NCBI RefSeq assembly: GCF_026213295.1
Contig: NC_079425.1
Span: forward strand, 14,597,004 to 14,661,003
Direction: 5' to 3'
Source: Gadus chalcogrammus
Lineage: Eukaryota > Chordata > Actinopteri > Gadiformes > Gadidae
DNA: 64,000 nucleotides
Numbering within the stretch: position 1 is the first letter of the stretch; every line of letters starts with the position of its first letter. Position numbers and translations under genes: made by a program. Shown here in pieces: positions 1 to 11,097 of the stretch. The notes under the pieces are model-generated. The model was not told the origin of the DNA. It saw only the letters and a list, made by a program, of their open reading frames with translations, and did not search any database.

Positions 1-1166
1 TTGAATAGGGCAGCTATGCTGGAGGCGATCAAATTTCCCTTCATACTCCCCAAAAATGGTCACATATCCACATTCATTCTATGACACATGCATGAAAGGA
101 CTGGACATGGAGGGAGGAAACACCCTGCTAAAAGAGCTTCGCAGAAGATACTGGATGATCAAAGGTAACTATGCAGCAAGGAAAATAATAGGTCCGTGTG
201 TTGTTTGCAGACAGCACAGACCCAAAGCTGGTCAGCAGAAGATGGCTGACTTGCCACAGGAAAGGCTCCAGCCGGATTTGCCAGTATTCACCAATGTGGG
301 TGTTGATTATTTGGCCCTATTGAAACAAAAAGGGGACGCACCATATTGCAAAGGAACGGCATACTACTCACTTGTATGACTAGTAGAGCTGTACACATTG
401 AAGTCACCAACTCCCTTGATACAGACTCGTGTATTAGCGCTTTGAGATGTTTCACCTGTAGAAGAGGTCTAGTGAAACGTATAAGGTTTGACAATGGAAC
501 TAATTTTAAAGGTGCTGAGGGAGGCTCTCTCTTCGCTAAATCAAAACAAGATACAGGAGCTTTACTTCAAAGGGGTGTAGAGTGGAGTTTCAACCTTCAT
601 GGAGCATCGCACCATGGAGGAGTATGGGAGCAGCTCATAAGATCAATAAGACAGGTGCTCCAATCTGTTTTGAAAACTGCAGACTCTAGATGAAGAGGGA
701 CTGCAAACCATCTCATGTGAGGTAGAGGCCATCTTGAACAGCCGCCCAATCACTACAGTCGCTAGTGACCCTCAAGATCTAGCCTCTTGCCCCAAACCAC
801 ATCTTGCTCTTGAAAACAATGCCCATTCTGCCACCTGGGATCTTTGAGAAAAACGACCCGTACATAAGACGTTGTTGGAGACAGGTGCAGTATATGGCTG
901 ATTTATTCTGGAAATGTTGGAGCCAAGAGTACCTACCTCTCATGCAAGAAAGACAGAAATGGGGCAATATGAGACGATACTTCACGCCTGGAGATGTGAT
1001 CATAGTGGTTGACCCCAGTCTGCACCATGTGGCTCTTGGATCTTGGGAAGAGTGTGGAAGTCAATACAGACTCTAAAGGACTGGTACGAGCTGTTAAGAT
1101 CAAGACACAGACCAGCGTCCTGGAACGACCCATAACAAAGATCTGTCTGTTGCAAGAAGGCACAGA
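1..1166 (+). pseudogene. BEL/Pao pol: integrase and C-terminal domain, broken
   Basis: This is the C-terminal part of a BEL/Pao polyprotein, which in an intact element inserts the cDNA into the genome. From 56 one reads LRRRYW and CVVCRQHRPK, the second half of the zinc-binding region, then ADLPQER and VGVDYL with the first catalytic Asp. A frame change near 370 leads to RAVHIEVTNSLDTDS, RFDNGTNFKGAE with the second Asp, and HHGGVWEQ with the Glu. Another frame change near 690 is followed by LDEEGLQ and EAILNSRPITTV. From about 815 come PPGIFEK, RRCWRQVQYMADLFWKCW and YLPLMQERQKW, the usual tail domain of this family. The last piece, near 1075-1165, reads LERPITKICLLQEG. At least four frameshifts and several stops show it is not functional. 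The family assignment is confident because the motif order matches Pao integrases. Confidence 0.85.
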
Positions 1167-1315
1167 ATAGCAGTCCCAAGCTTCAGCTGGGCTATCATAA
1201 ATGCATGGCCTTAGGAAGTCTCTAATCTAAAAGGATGAGTAGCCACACCACACACCTCATATTGATAGTTATACTTTAATGATACTGATATTTTTACTTT
1301 TTGATGATGAAAATG

Positions 1316-2087
1316 TAGGGGTGTGACGAGATCTCGTAGCACGAGATCTCGTGAGATTAAACTAGACGATATTACCCGTCGCGTTAAAAATCTGTCTTGC
1401 AAGATCTGTGATTTATCCAAACTTCTATTTGTCGCCTGTGGGGGCAGTAATGCGCCTTTGCTACATCTAGCCTGCCAGAACATAAGAAGGAGAAGGAAAG
1501 AAGAGGAGGAGAAGGAGGGGAAGCAGGGGAAGCGTTGAAAGCAGCCATAAGCTGTGTTCGAAATCGTTCCCTATCACGGATATAGTGTATATAGGGTGCT
1601 CGCCATTTTGTAGTGGTGTTCGAAGTCTCAGTGGTTAAATTTCATGCACTATATAGTGCACTTAAAATACCCAAAATTTGAGTGTACATACGATGTAGCC
1701 TACATGTTACTCCCGTATACCACAATGCAATGCGGTCGTGTTTTTCCGGAGGAGAAGAAGAGGCTGAATAACCGCGAAAACGAATACATTTAATCAAAGT
1801 ACATTTTGGGTACTTTGATTTGATTTTGCACATAATATTGTTTGCAATTGAAAAAAAGAGAATTATTTAATTTAATTTATTTTAATTTAACTTTTATACA
1901 TTTTAGTTTTAGTTTCAATTTCATGCATGCAAAGAGTTATAATAAAACATTTCAAAATGCATGCGCGACCTGGTTAAATAAAAGTCTATTGGTCCAGTCA
2001 CATAATTTGTCATTTGTCTCTCGTTCTCGTGAACCCAATATCGTGTCTCGTCTCGTCTCGTGAGCTGAGTGTATCGTCACACCCCTA
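1316..2087. mobile_element. hAT-type non-autonomous element (772 bp) with 8-bp target duplication
   Basis: The ends are inverted repeats beginning TAGGGGTGTGACGA, read inward from 1316 and from 2087. The element is flanked by a perfect 8-bp direct repeat, TGAAAATG, at 1308-1315 and 2088-2095. An 8-bp duplication with ends of this type is the hAT signature. Next to the ends are GA/TC-rich repeats of CACGAGATCTCG character. No transposase is visible; a purine-rich stretch at 1485-1540 and a CACTATATAGTGCAC palindrome near 1650 lie inside. It sits in the untranslated region between the BEL integrase and the presumed polypurine tract, so it inserted after the retroelement. Confidence 0.8.
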
Positions 2088-2150
2088 TGAAAATGACATA
2101 GGCTCCATTTATTAAGTACATAATTGTCTTTATGGTGACCCGAATTACAA

Positions 2151-2164
2151 TTAGGGGCCGGTTA
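2151..2164 (+). promoter_or_regulatory. Presumed polypurine tract of the BEL element
   Basis: The purine-rich run TTAGGGGCCGG lies directly before the TGTAGGAGCC start of the presumed 3' LTR. In LTR elements such a tract primes plus-strand synthesis. The assignment depends on position only. Confidence 0.4.
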
Positions 2165-2479
<315 letters not shown>

Positions 2480-4044
2480 TTCTCTTTTTGTGCAAGACAT
2501 CAAGAGTCTAACATATAACCAGTCAGCAATAGCGACCTACAACCAGGAACAAGGAAAGGAAATAGTAGTCACTATAAACACAAACATTAAATACTAACCT
2601 TTAACAATACTGTAATTACAGTAGACCGAGTAGTGTGACACATGTAGGCTATTGCATGTTGTATACATCGGCACATGCACGCCCCGCTCACCCAACGAAG
2701 ACCGAAGACTTTGCGTTGTAAATTAAAATTATAAGCTAAAAGTATGAGCTCGAATTTTCAACAAAAAGCGTTATTTGTACCAGCTACAGAATGTGATTTT
2801 ATTGTTAACATTATTGAAATCCTTATCAATCAGCATTGAATTCCGGCTTGTCCAGGTCATATTAAGCTGTGTACGAGTTATGGAAAACAATAATGTTCAT
2901 TAAAATAATCACAGGTACAGTCTTAACAGACCATATTTTTATGACTTATATGATAGCAAAATATTTTATATAATTTAGCTAATACAATTAAATATAAATA
3001 ATGTCTATGGTGATGCTCTGATGCGCTGGTCGGTTGACCGTAATGGGAGTCCAGGCATTGGACGGAATAATGATTTAGAAGGCAAAGGAGCCTACAAACA
3101 TATAGACAGACATTCAGAAACATTCACATCGTCAGACACAGACACTGAAACCGTCCATGCATTCAACATCAGTCCCGCCAACAGCGACAGCAGCTAATAT
3201 GAAACATCTGGCATGCATAGTTGTGTAAACTACACTATTATTTAGTTCTTTAAATTAATGTGCTGTTTTGTTGAAAAAATAGACTAAAATATGAATAGAC
3301 AAAAGTATGTCGTTGTCCCTCAACAATGCAAAAAAAACGAAAAAACAAATTAGTAGACCAATCCGCCATGAATGTTCCCAGATGAGTTTGGGGAGGGTTT
3401 TACCATTCAGTGGCATTGTGTTAATTAAGAATTCCATCTGCTAAAGGAGCTTCCACAACTCCCAGCCTTCCCATTACCCCTTCTGACTCTCACAGCAGAA
3501 ATTAACGTAGAACGCAAATCAATTGAAATCCTAAATGACTGGCGGGAGAGAGATGAGATGCATTTCAGCATGGAGCTTCACTCTACCGAAGCCATGAGAT
3601 CTCCAGTAGGAGGGGGAAAGAAACGTTATTGATTAATCAGAATAAGAGCGATGAGTCGTGAGAGAAAAAAAATGTTCCACTCCTGCTGTCGTAATTGGAT
3701 TACAAAAACAACTTTATTGATTAATAACAGACACACAGAGGGAGTTCTGACAACAGCGAGGCTAATGGGGATACAGGGAGTGGGGGTTTGGACCTCCGTA
3801 ATAAGCCCATTGTGGTTGGAGGTGGGTGGGAGGGTGGGGAGGGCTGGAGGGAGTTACAGTGGGACATCAATCACTGACTTGCCAGTTTCATTCCCCGGCG
3901 GCTGCACTCTGGCGCCTTTGCCTAAACCACCAAATGTGCCGTTCTGTTCTGGGAATGAAAGCCTGAGCTATGTTTCCAAAGGCCTTAATCATACAACACT
4001 GGTTTTACTGTTTCACTTGTTGTAGTCATTAGTTAGTTATTAGT
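2480..4044. other. No gene seen; AT-rich single-copy-like DNA
   Basis: No coding similarity, terminal repeat or RNA gene was recognised. The stretch 3440-3660 is less AT-rich and contains several TAATCA/TTAAT-type homeodomain-like words, so it could be a conserved non-coding element. That needs a cross-species alignment. Confidence 0.5.
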
Positions 4045-4125
4045 AGTTGTAGTCATTTAGCAGACACTTTTATCCAAAGGGACTGTGGACATTGGGTCTC
4101 GAACCCAGAACCTTCCCACTGGTTG
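4045..4125 (-). mobile_element. tRNA-derived SINE fragment
   Basis: On the minus strand GGTTCTGGGTTCGAGACCC resembles a polymerase III B box with its T-arm. It is followed by CTTTGGATAAAAGTGTCTG and CTAAATGACTA, the shared tail of many fish SINEs and LINEs (TTTGGATAAAAGCGTCTGC). The A-box end is missing or decayed, so this is a truncated relic. Confidence 0.6.
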
Positions 4126-4619
4126 TAAAACGCCCTGTTAAAGGCATGTTATCATCGTTAGAATGTGTAAATGTGTTAGTCAATACAATCTGAGAACCAT
4201 ACAATCCAAGTTTTAAATGCTATTCCATTCCATGCTATACCACAGTAACTTGATTTCTCTTGCACATTTGTAAGTTTTTGTTTGCTGATAAAAAAACAAA
4301 AAACTACCCAAGATTAGTACTCCCCTTTTTTTCAAATACTATAAGTCGGAGTATACAAATATAATACATACAAATATAATATTCTTAATTGAGCTATTAA
4401 CGTTTTCCAATGCCCTTCAACCCATACATTCTAACACTTATTTTAATCTTTGAACTTTACTCAATGTATTAAAGGTGCTATTGGTCAGATTTCTGAGTTG
4501 TAAAGAGACTGCATCAAGGGCAGAATAGAGAGTTAATGCAGCTGTGGTGAGACTATGATGGCGTGTGCACAAATAAGACTAATAGGTAGGTACGACTATG
4601 GAGTTAGAATCATGCCAAA

Positions 4620-4850
4620 ACCCCGCACACACGCAAAAAGTGTTTTGCTCACGCACAACGATTCACACACACACAAAACGTGTTTTACTCACGCACAATG
4701 ATTCACACACACGCTCAGTGTGGTTTGCAAATACAAAAAATCATTCACAAACTAATGCATTTTGCTTCAGAATGTTTTACTAACTAAAATCTTTCAAGTA
4801 CAAACTAAAATCTTTCAAGTACAAAAGAAAATCCTTCAAGTACACAAACA
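4620..4850. repeat. Two short tandem arrays
   Basis: The first array (about 4620-4750) has two to three copies of a ~46-bp unit built on GTTTTGCTCACGCACAA and GATTCACACACACGC. The second (about 4783-4845) has three copies of a ~20-bp unit, AACTAAAATCTTTCAAGTAC, with one variant copy. Both are direct and uninterrupted by unique spacers, so they are not CRISPR-like. No gene is visible in 4126-4950. Confidence 0.7.
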
Positions 4851-4950
4851 TAGTACGGAACACTGAAAGCTGCGCGTGGATCGGAAGGCATTTGCGCGTG
4901 GATCAGCAAGGCGGAAAATTAGTGCCAAAAGTCACGTGACAAAGAAATGT

Positions 4951-5424
4951 CCTGTGATTCACACATCTCGTCCCGTCTAGACTATTCCAACTCCCTCCTC
5001 ACTGGCATCACCTCTCAGTCCCTCCATAGACTCCAAATGGTCCAAAACTCTGTTGTGCGCCTTCTCACTCACACCCGGTCTCATGAACACATCACATCCC
5101 GTTCTCTTCACTCTCCACTGGCTCTGCATCAAACAACGTATGCATTTCAAAATCCTCCTCCAGACTTTCAAAGCTCTCCACCACCTCGCCCCTCCCTACG
5201 TGTCTGACCTCCTCATCCCCCATCGCCCCTCCCGAACCCTCCGATCCTCCTCCACTCGCACTCTGACCGTCCAACCATCCAAACATAAAACCTTCGGTGA
5301 CAGAGCCTTCTCAAGAACAGCACGCCAACTTTGGAACTCTCTCCCCCAACCTGACTCTCCCTTGCTTCCAATATTCAAATCCTGTTTAAAAACCTACCTC
5401 TTTTCCCAAGCCAGGGAAAACAGC
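4951..5424 (+). pseudogene. L2-like LINE: C-terminal coding block, inverted
   Basis: This block encodes the region after the reverse transcriptase of an L2/Jockey-superfamily LINE. Visible words are SSRLDYSNSLLTG, LHRLQMVQNSVVRLLTHTRS, then after a frame change near 5095 LHWLCIKQRMHFKILLQTFK, ALHHLAPPYVSDLL, SRTLRSSSTRTL, TFGDRAFSRTARQLWNSLP and FKSCLKTYLFSQA. That is the usual order for the C-terminus of these polyproteins. The rest of what looks like the same element lies immediately to the right on the opposite strand and stops exactly where this block should begin, at IRHCLSP. The block therefore seems to have been flipped in place. It is non-functional: it contains a frameshift and is detached from its reverse transcriptase. 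Confidence 0.8.
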
Positions 5425-7440
5425 AGGGGGACAGGCAGTGTCTGATTTTGGCAATGCGGCGGAGATGGAAGTAGGAGGTTTTGACAATGGAGCTGACATG
5501 GGGACCAAAGGAGAGGGTTGGGTCCAGGATAACACCAAGATTGAGGGCCAGGGGGGAGGGAGTGATGTTCGAGGTGTCGACGGTGAGTGAGATGGGTCCA
5601 GTTTTTTTGAGAGTGGATTTGGTGCCTGTTCTGTTCTGGAGTTCTGTTTTTTCACTGTTGTGGGTCAGCAATGTTTTCATTGTAGAGATGCAGGTTTCGA
5701 ATTGGGTGAGGGGAGGATTTTGGGTGGGTTTGGTGGTGATGTACATCTGGGTGTTGTCAGCGTAGCAGTGGAAGTCCAAGTTGAGGTTGCGGATGATGTG
5801 ACCAGGCGGGAAGAGGTAGCAGATGAAAAGAAGGGGGCTGAGGACTGAGCCCTGAGGGACCCCCTGCGTGACAGGAGAGAGGGTGGATGTGTGGCCAGAG
5901 AGGGAGACCCACTGCTGCCTGTCGGTGAGGTAGGAGGTGAGCCAGTCGAGTGCAGTGCCCTCAACACCCCGTTGGCGCAGCCTTTTAAGGAAGATGGAAT
6001 GGTTGAGCATATCGAAAGGCTGCCCTGAGGTCAAGTAATAGCAGGATGTTGAGTGCACGGTGAGGAGTCTGCAGCGGTGAGGAGATCGTTTGTGTCTTTG
6101 ACCAGGGCAGTTTCGGTGCTCTAGAGATTTGGAGAGGAACGGCAGGTTGGAGATGGGGCGGTAGTTGGAGAGGTCAGCAGGATCAAGGGTGGGCTTTTTG
6201 AGGATGGGGGTGATGGGGGCAAGCTTGTAGACACAGGGAACATGACCAAGGGATAGAGACTGATTGAAGAGGGTGGTGAGGTGGGGGATGAGGACAGGGA
6301 GGCAAGCCTTTGTTAGTGTCATTGGGAGGGGGTCTAGACAGCAGGTGGTTGTATTGGATGCAGTGATGATGTCCAAGATGTGGGAGGAGTCAACAGGGGA
6401 GAAGGCAGTGAGAGAAGGGGAGGGCAGGAGGTCAGGGAGAGGGGGGGGGGGACAGGAATGGTGGAGTCGGAGGCGTTACTGAGGGCGGCCGTCAGGGAGC
6501 TGTTTATTTGGGAGATTTTATTGTTAAAGGCGAGGAGGAAAGAGTTATAGAGGTCAGGTGAGGTGGGTGGATTGATGTCCGGCGGATGGAGGAGTTTGTT
6601 GACGTGGAGAACAGGATGCGGGGGTTCCGGTTTGTGCTGTTGATGAGGGTGGAGAAGTGGGCGGATTTAGCAGCTTGGAGAGCGTCGCGGTAGGAGGAGA
6701 TGTGACGTTTGTAGGTTTCAGCATGAACGGTGAGGCGGGTTCGTTTGTAAAGTCGTTCAGGTTGGTGGTCTGTTTCATGGTGCGGAGTTCCGGGGTGTAC
6801 CAGGGGACGGAGTTGGTGAATGAGACAAACAAACTTTTCCAGTGGGCAAGGGAGTCAGAAAAGATGGAGTTGAGCATGATGGCATAGTCAATGGGGGAAG
6901 AGGGGACAAAGTAGGGGGAAGGCAGAGTAGAGCTGGGAGAGTGAGAGTGGGTTGAGTTATTTAATGTTGCGGTAGGCAATGGAGTGCTTTTTGGGACTAT
7001 GGGCGAAGGTAGCGGAGCGGAGTAGAGGATGCAGAGATGATCAGATAGTCGGAAGGGGATGGGATGTGGGTTGGATACGGGTAGGGAGGCGGAGCAGACT
7101 ATGTCCAGGATATGGCCTTTGGTATGGATGGGGAAGTCAATGTGTTGGGTAAGGTGGAAAACAGTCAAGAAGGGAGAGGAAGTCAGATGTCAGTGGGGCG
7201 TTGGGCTGGTCAATGTGTATGTTGAAGTCACCAGTAAGTAGGAGGCGGGAAGAGAGAGAAGACGCAATAGTGAGGAGTTCAGACAGTTCAGAGAGAAAAG
7301 GAAGGCTGAGGACTCCCGCCGGAGGAGCTGCTCCACCACCGGTACAGCGCCAGCTATCGTACCGGGGTATGACATGCTTCGGACAATGAATACATTTTCT
7401 CACCGCCATGTATAATCTGTCAATTGTAGTTGTCCAATTG
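5425..7440 (-). pseudogene. L2-like LINE: endonuclease and reverse transcriptase, broken
   Basis: Read on the minus strand from about 7400, the first motif is LLLTGDFNIHID, the metal-binding motif of an apurinic-type endonuclease. Then come LTQHIDFPIHTKGHILDIVC and LSDHL, the end of that domain. A linker of Pro/Ser/Thr-rich sequence leads to the reverse transcriptase: PITPILKKPTLDPADLSNYR, PISNLPFLSKSLE, GVPQGSVLSPLLF, and CYADNTQMY. In the last motif the second catalytic Asp of YADD is replaced by Asn. LGVILDPTLSFGPHVSSIVK and LRRIAKIRHCLSP close the domain near 5426. Frame changes near 7140, 6560 and 6100-6000 break the reading frame, and the 5' end is truncated inside the endonuclease. Its normal C-terminal continuation is the adjacent inverted block 4951-5424. 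Assignment to the L2 group is by motif resemblance. Confidence 0.85.
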
Positions 7441-8416
7441 AGGAGCATTGTCAAACTATGTCTTTAATCGGATTAAGCTATGCATGTAAATGTACTGCCT
7501 GATATCAAACATGACAGTGATTCGTGTTGTTCCATCACCAGCAAGCACACAAGCAGGGTTATGTAGGTCAATGTCACAGTGAATATCTGTTTTCAACTGG
7601 TAGATGTCTTCACCAAGGATTGTGTTAATTTTGTCAATTTCCGTTGCCTAGTAACAGAGACGCTGGCGAGTCTTACGCCGTTGAGTCTGGCTTGTTTTTA
7701 TTCAGTATATTTAATATTTTTTAACAAATGCATTCAATGTTTAATGCGTTTCGCCTGCAGTCATCACCCTAATTGACCTCTGTCATCAGTGGACGCCAGC
7801 GAAAGTTTTGCCGAAATAGACCACTGCCAGCTGCAACAGTACGATGCTCGTACGACCCACTCTGCGATCCACTTAGGCTAACGATGCTTTCGGGAAACGG
7901 GGCCCAGCTCCATAACCCATTCTCTGCCGTTAATCCATACATTTTGCATGACACAAACAGACACTGACAGCCACACCCACTTCCTGGGTCCCGAAACATT
8001 TTGAACCCCGGGCAACACGAGCACCTGGAAATGCAACACTTCATAGGGTCTCCATGAGCCTCAGCACGGCAGCCTCCTCGTCGCTGCCGTGCTGTCCTCC
8101 AGTCTGTCCTCGACCTGCTTTTAACATGGCTCCTCTGTCTCCGGCCAGGTGTCCCCTAATCTCGCTGATTGGGGAGGCGAAAGGGCTGCTCTCTGTCGCC
8201 GTCTGGTGGGTGACGGCGGTATACGCCGTCTACCACTGTACCTCGGCCCCGCCCGGGCCGAGGTTTAAGGGGCGGGATGCCACACCATACTCCTTCCACA
8301 ATTTTTGGCGGAGCCAAACAACTTCACTGGCGCTAAAATTATTAATCAATTGTAAATATGATTGTTTTATATTAGGTATTTGTGTGGGAACCCCGGCACC
8401 TCTTATATAGCTAGAG
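7441..8416. other. No gene seen; GC-rich patch with short inverted repeats
   Basis: The stretch 7441-7860 is plain. Around 7867-7903, CTAACGATGCTTTCGGGAAA resembles the end of a common fish MITE type, but no partner end was found. The stretch 8045-8290 is clearly GC-richer, with small inverted repeats such as CACGGCAGC with GCTGCCGTG, and CCTCGGCCC with GGGCCGAGG. It could be a CpG-rich regulatory patch; nothing decides this. Confidence 0.4.
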
Positions 8417-8515
8417 CAGGGGTGCCCAACCTTTTTTGACCCAAGATCTACTTTTCAAGTAGCCAACCTCCCGAGATCTACCAGCCAAGTGTCAACATTG
8501 CAAACCTGCCTTCAA

Positions 8516-8563
<48 letters not shown>

Positions 8564-8846
8564 ACCTACGGACTTCAGTGGGGGGTTTCATTCCGTCTGC
8601 GCACGCACCTTCTGCACAATATTCAATAATCTTCCTCGTTTAGGAGTGCGTAACTACTGTTGAAGGCTTTCAACTGCTGTTGACAGCGCATGCGCTACCG
8701 CGCGTATATGTCCCGCGCAAATTTTATTTATTAAAAAATAAAATAAAAAAATATATATATTTTTTTTGTTCTTCACCCCTCGCGGTCTACTTGGGATATG
8801 TCGGCGGTCTACTGGTAGACCGCGATCGACTGGTTGGGCACCCCTG
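8417..8846. mobile_element. hAT (Charlie-like) non-autonomous element, 430 bp
   Basis: The ends are 15-bp perfect inverted repeats, CAGGGGTGCCCAACC, at 8417-8431 and 8832-8846. The flanks are AGCTAGAG (8409-8416) and AGCTAGAT (8847-8854), an 8-bp target duplication with one mismatch. Both features are typical of hAT elements. The interior repeats the words GATCTAC and GGTCTAC towards both ends. It carries no coding sequence but contains a 47-base G run. Confidence 0.85.
8516..8562. repeat. Homopolymer G run, 47 bases
   Basis: Forty-seven consecutive G residues inside the hAT element. Such a run can form quadruplex structures and is very hard to sequence, so the exact length is uncertain. Confidence 0.95.
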
Positions 8847-9051
8847 AGCTAGATACTAGCTGCTTCCTACACATCCGGTGTACTTCCGTAAACTATACTT
8901 TTCACGTCATGCTATATGATATGTCATATGAAAGCTGAGAATCCAAGGAGACCAACGTTGCAAGCCTTATCATTTTTGCTTATCTCGATCGCCTAGATGT
9001 GAGGGAATAACGTCAACAACAACCTTTTCCTGGTTACTACCAGTGAGGTCC

Positions 9052-9052
<1 letters not shown>

Positions 9053-9133
<81 letters not shown>
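9053..9133. repeat. (CA)n microsatellite
   Basis: About 40 CA units with one ACC interruption near 9090. Apparent Val-Cys frames on the minus strand are artefacts. Confidence 0.97.
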
Positions 9134-9838
9134 GCAGTTTGATTATCAGAAAAATTAAGCAGTCTGGTTCTTAATTTGTCATTTTTTCTTCTAAAAACAA
9201 CCGATGAGAGTACCGTTAAATTACCAGAATGGTTTCTTAAAATCTTCACGCTACCCATCCCTAGTGGTGACATCTTTTTAATTGTTACGATAATAATAAA
9301 AAAATAAAAAAGTTTTATACTTGAATAAATACTAGTTTCCACATCACGTTCTCATTCTGTAATTTCCTTCCATTGGTCGGCACAGACCAAAGTGGGTGAA
9401 AGAGTAGGATTCCTGCGTTGAATGAGTTGTGGACTGTTTGCTACTATTCTGAAGACATTTGTAGCTTCATACATTTCATCAAAACACAAAATTTGAAAAG
9501 TTAAAGAATGGGCACTTTAACCCAACATTTTGAACATCCAACAAGTACTGCAGTCCAAATGGATGTACTGTTACCTAAACAGATTGTAGGACAGGTAACT
9601 GCAGTAGCCATACATTTTGCTTGCTGAAGAGAACATCTATCATGAAATGAGATTCTGAGCCAGGGGAGTTATGATTGGGTGAAACTCCGATCTCCTTCAA
9701 GTTAAACATAATCAACAATATTCTCCCAATAGTCACACTCGGATGGAATGGAAATCAATTACCATGACTGAGGTGATTTCATAATGTCCTTTCTTACTTT
9801 GTTTCTGTTTAGTCAACTGTGGCTGCAGAAATATAATC
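9134..9838. other. No gene seen
   Basis: AT-rich sequence without recognisable coding similarity, terminal repeats or RNA genes. Confidence 0.5.
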
Positions 9839-9849
9839 TAATGGCCGGT

Positions 9850-10062
9850 TCAGACTACACGATTCTCAGACATTCCTCCACGATTTACCATGTCACACTA
9901 TACGATCACAGAGTCAGGAAATTGGGCCTTGTCTCGTCGTAAGACTGGCCACACCACAAGATTCTCAGACATTCCCACGATTTAATGTCACACTATACGA
10001 TCTCAGAGCCAGGAAATCGGGCCTTGTCTCGTCGTAAGACTGGCCACACTACAGATTCGAGG
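9850..10062. repeat. Tandem duplication of the Harbinger subterminal region
   Basis: Two direct copies of about 100 bp each share CACACTATACGATC and GGGCCTTGTCTCGTCGTAAG plus ACTGGCCACAC. Each begins with the words that follow the terminal repeat (GATTCTCAGACATTC). Subterminal duplications of this kind may be multiplied transposase-binding sites, but that is inference. Confidence 0.8.
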
Positions 10063-10279
10063 GTGCGATGCTCTCTACTTTGTATCATTCACGTTTGCAA
10101 AATATTTTGAAAATCTAAGATTTGGAACTAACATAATGCTTTTTACATGCTTTTTACAAGGTTCCAGTAGTTTTTATATCTGCTCAATGCGGCAATTCCT
10201 CACAGTAGTTGCGTTGCGCGTGAAATGAAATATACAAAGTAGACGCAGCAGCAACGTAGCCTAGCAAAAAGCGTCAACA

Positions 10280-10402
10280 ATGGATCCCGAGTACCTAGCA
10301 CTAGGCATTATGCTAGCGGTCCTCTGCACAGAGAAGGAAAGGAACAAAAAGAAGAAAAGATTGTGGACTCGTTCTTGGGTTGAAAATGCAGGGACGTTGC
10401 TG
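10280..10402 (+). pseudogene. Harbinger transposase N-terminal remnant
   Basis: An ATG at 10280 begins MDPEYLALGIMLAVL and continues KKKKRLWTRSWV. The basic run followed by Leu/Phe-Trp-x-x-x-Trp is the usual N-terminal signature of Harbinger-type transposases (RRRFWVRPWL-like). The frame runs on to 10525 but the rest, including the DDE domain, shows no similarity, so an internal deletion has joined the start codon region to non-coding sequence. It lies in the middle of the 9842-10839 element, as expected. Confidence 0.55.
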
Positions 10403-10842
10403 CCGCCACATTTCCACCAAAGTTGTCTCCATTATATTGCTCCATTTTCTATCGTTTTCTTTATAAGCATTCTTCTTGTTATTGATCGCATTCATTTTTG
10501 CAGTAGTTACTCCTACTCAGCGTAGGGCAGTGAAGTCAGTTGGTAAACACTGCGCGTGAGCTCCAGCTGTTCGCGGGCTTCCCTCACGCAACTGGGGCGT
10601 GGTTCCCTCATGTCAACAATGGATACGTCATGCGATTCCCCAAAAAATTCTGACATGCCAAACTTTTTGTCGTGGGTTTTCGAACGTCGCAGACAAAAGC
10701 ATCGCAGATTGCAAGCATGTCACATTACAAGACCTCATCTCGTCGCCGACCCCGTCAAAATCGTGTACATTCGCTAATTTGTCTGCGACGAAAGAATCGG
10801 GGCAAAATCGGGCTGAAATCGTGTAGTCTGAACGGGCCATAA

Positions 10843-11097
10843 GATGTGCTATATAAATTATTTTATCAACACTTCAGATTTAAACCATTACAGAAGTAGA
10901 CAAGTTTCTCACCACCAAAGAGTTGAGCAAAATTACAGTGAAGCAATGCAAATAAATATACATACACTATTACCATGGAAACTTTTAACATTGGAGTTTG
11001 ATGGAAGGATTAATAGATCAATTGACACATATACATTGATGGCTAGACCGGCAGATGATAGCTAGATGGAAAAAAGTTTGATAGATGGATGTTTAGA
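10843..11097. other. No gene seen
   Basis: AT-rich stretch with degenerate GATGGAT/TAGAT words between 11030 and 11150, otherwise nothing recognisable. Confidence 0.4.

Larger units (their letters stand above)
9842..10839 (+). mobile_element. PIF/Harbinger element, internally deleted (998 bp)
   Basis: The ends form a 23-bp inverted repeat with one mismatch; the inner 17 bases, GTTCAGACTACACGATT, are identical on both sides. The flanking trinucleotide is TAA on both sides (9839-9841 and 10840-10842), matching the TWA target preference of PIF/Harbinger elements. The left subterminal region holds two direct copies of a ~100-bp unit (see separate entry). A small open frame at 10280-10525 starts like a Harbinger transposase but ends soon after, so the copy has lost most of its coding region. 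Confidence 0.8.

Noticed and set aside
4783..4845. CRISPR-like array (also 54085-54355)
   Set aside because: The repeats are directly tandem or diverged without unique spacers of constant size, and the DNA is eukaryotic.
5481..7241. Several plus-strand open frames between 5481 and 7241
   Set aside because: They are shadows of the minus-strand LINE coding sequence; their translations show no domain.
4951..7440. Classic twin-priming as explanation for the split LINE
   Set aside because: Twin-priming inverts the 5' part and keeps the 3' end outermost. Here the 3' coding block is flipped and the two 3' sides meet in the middle.
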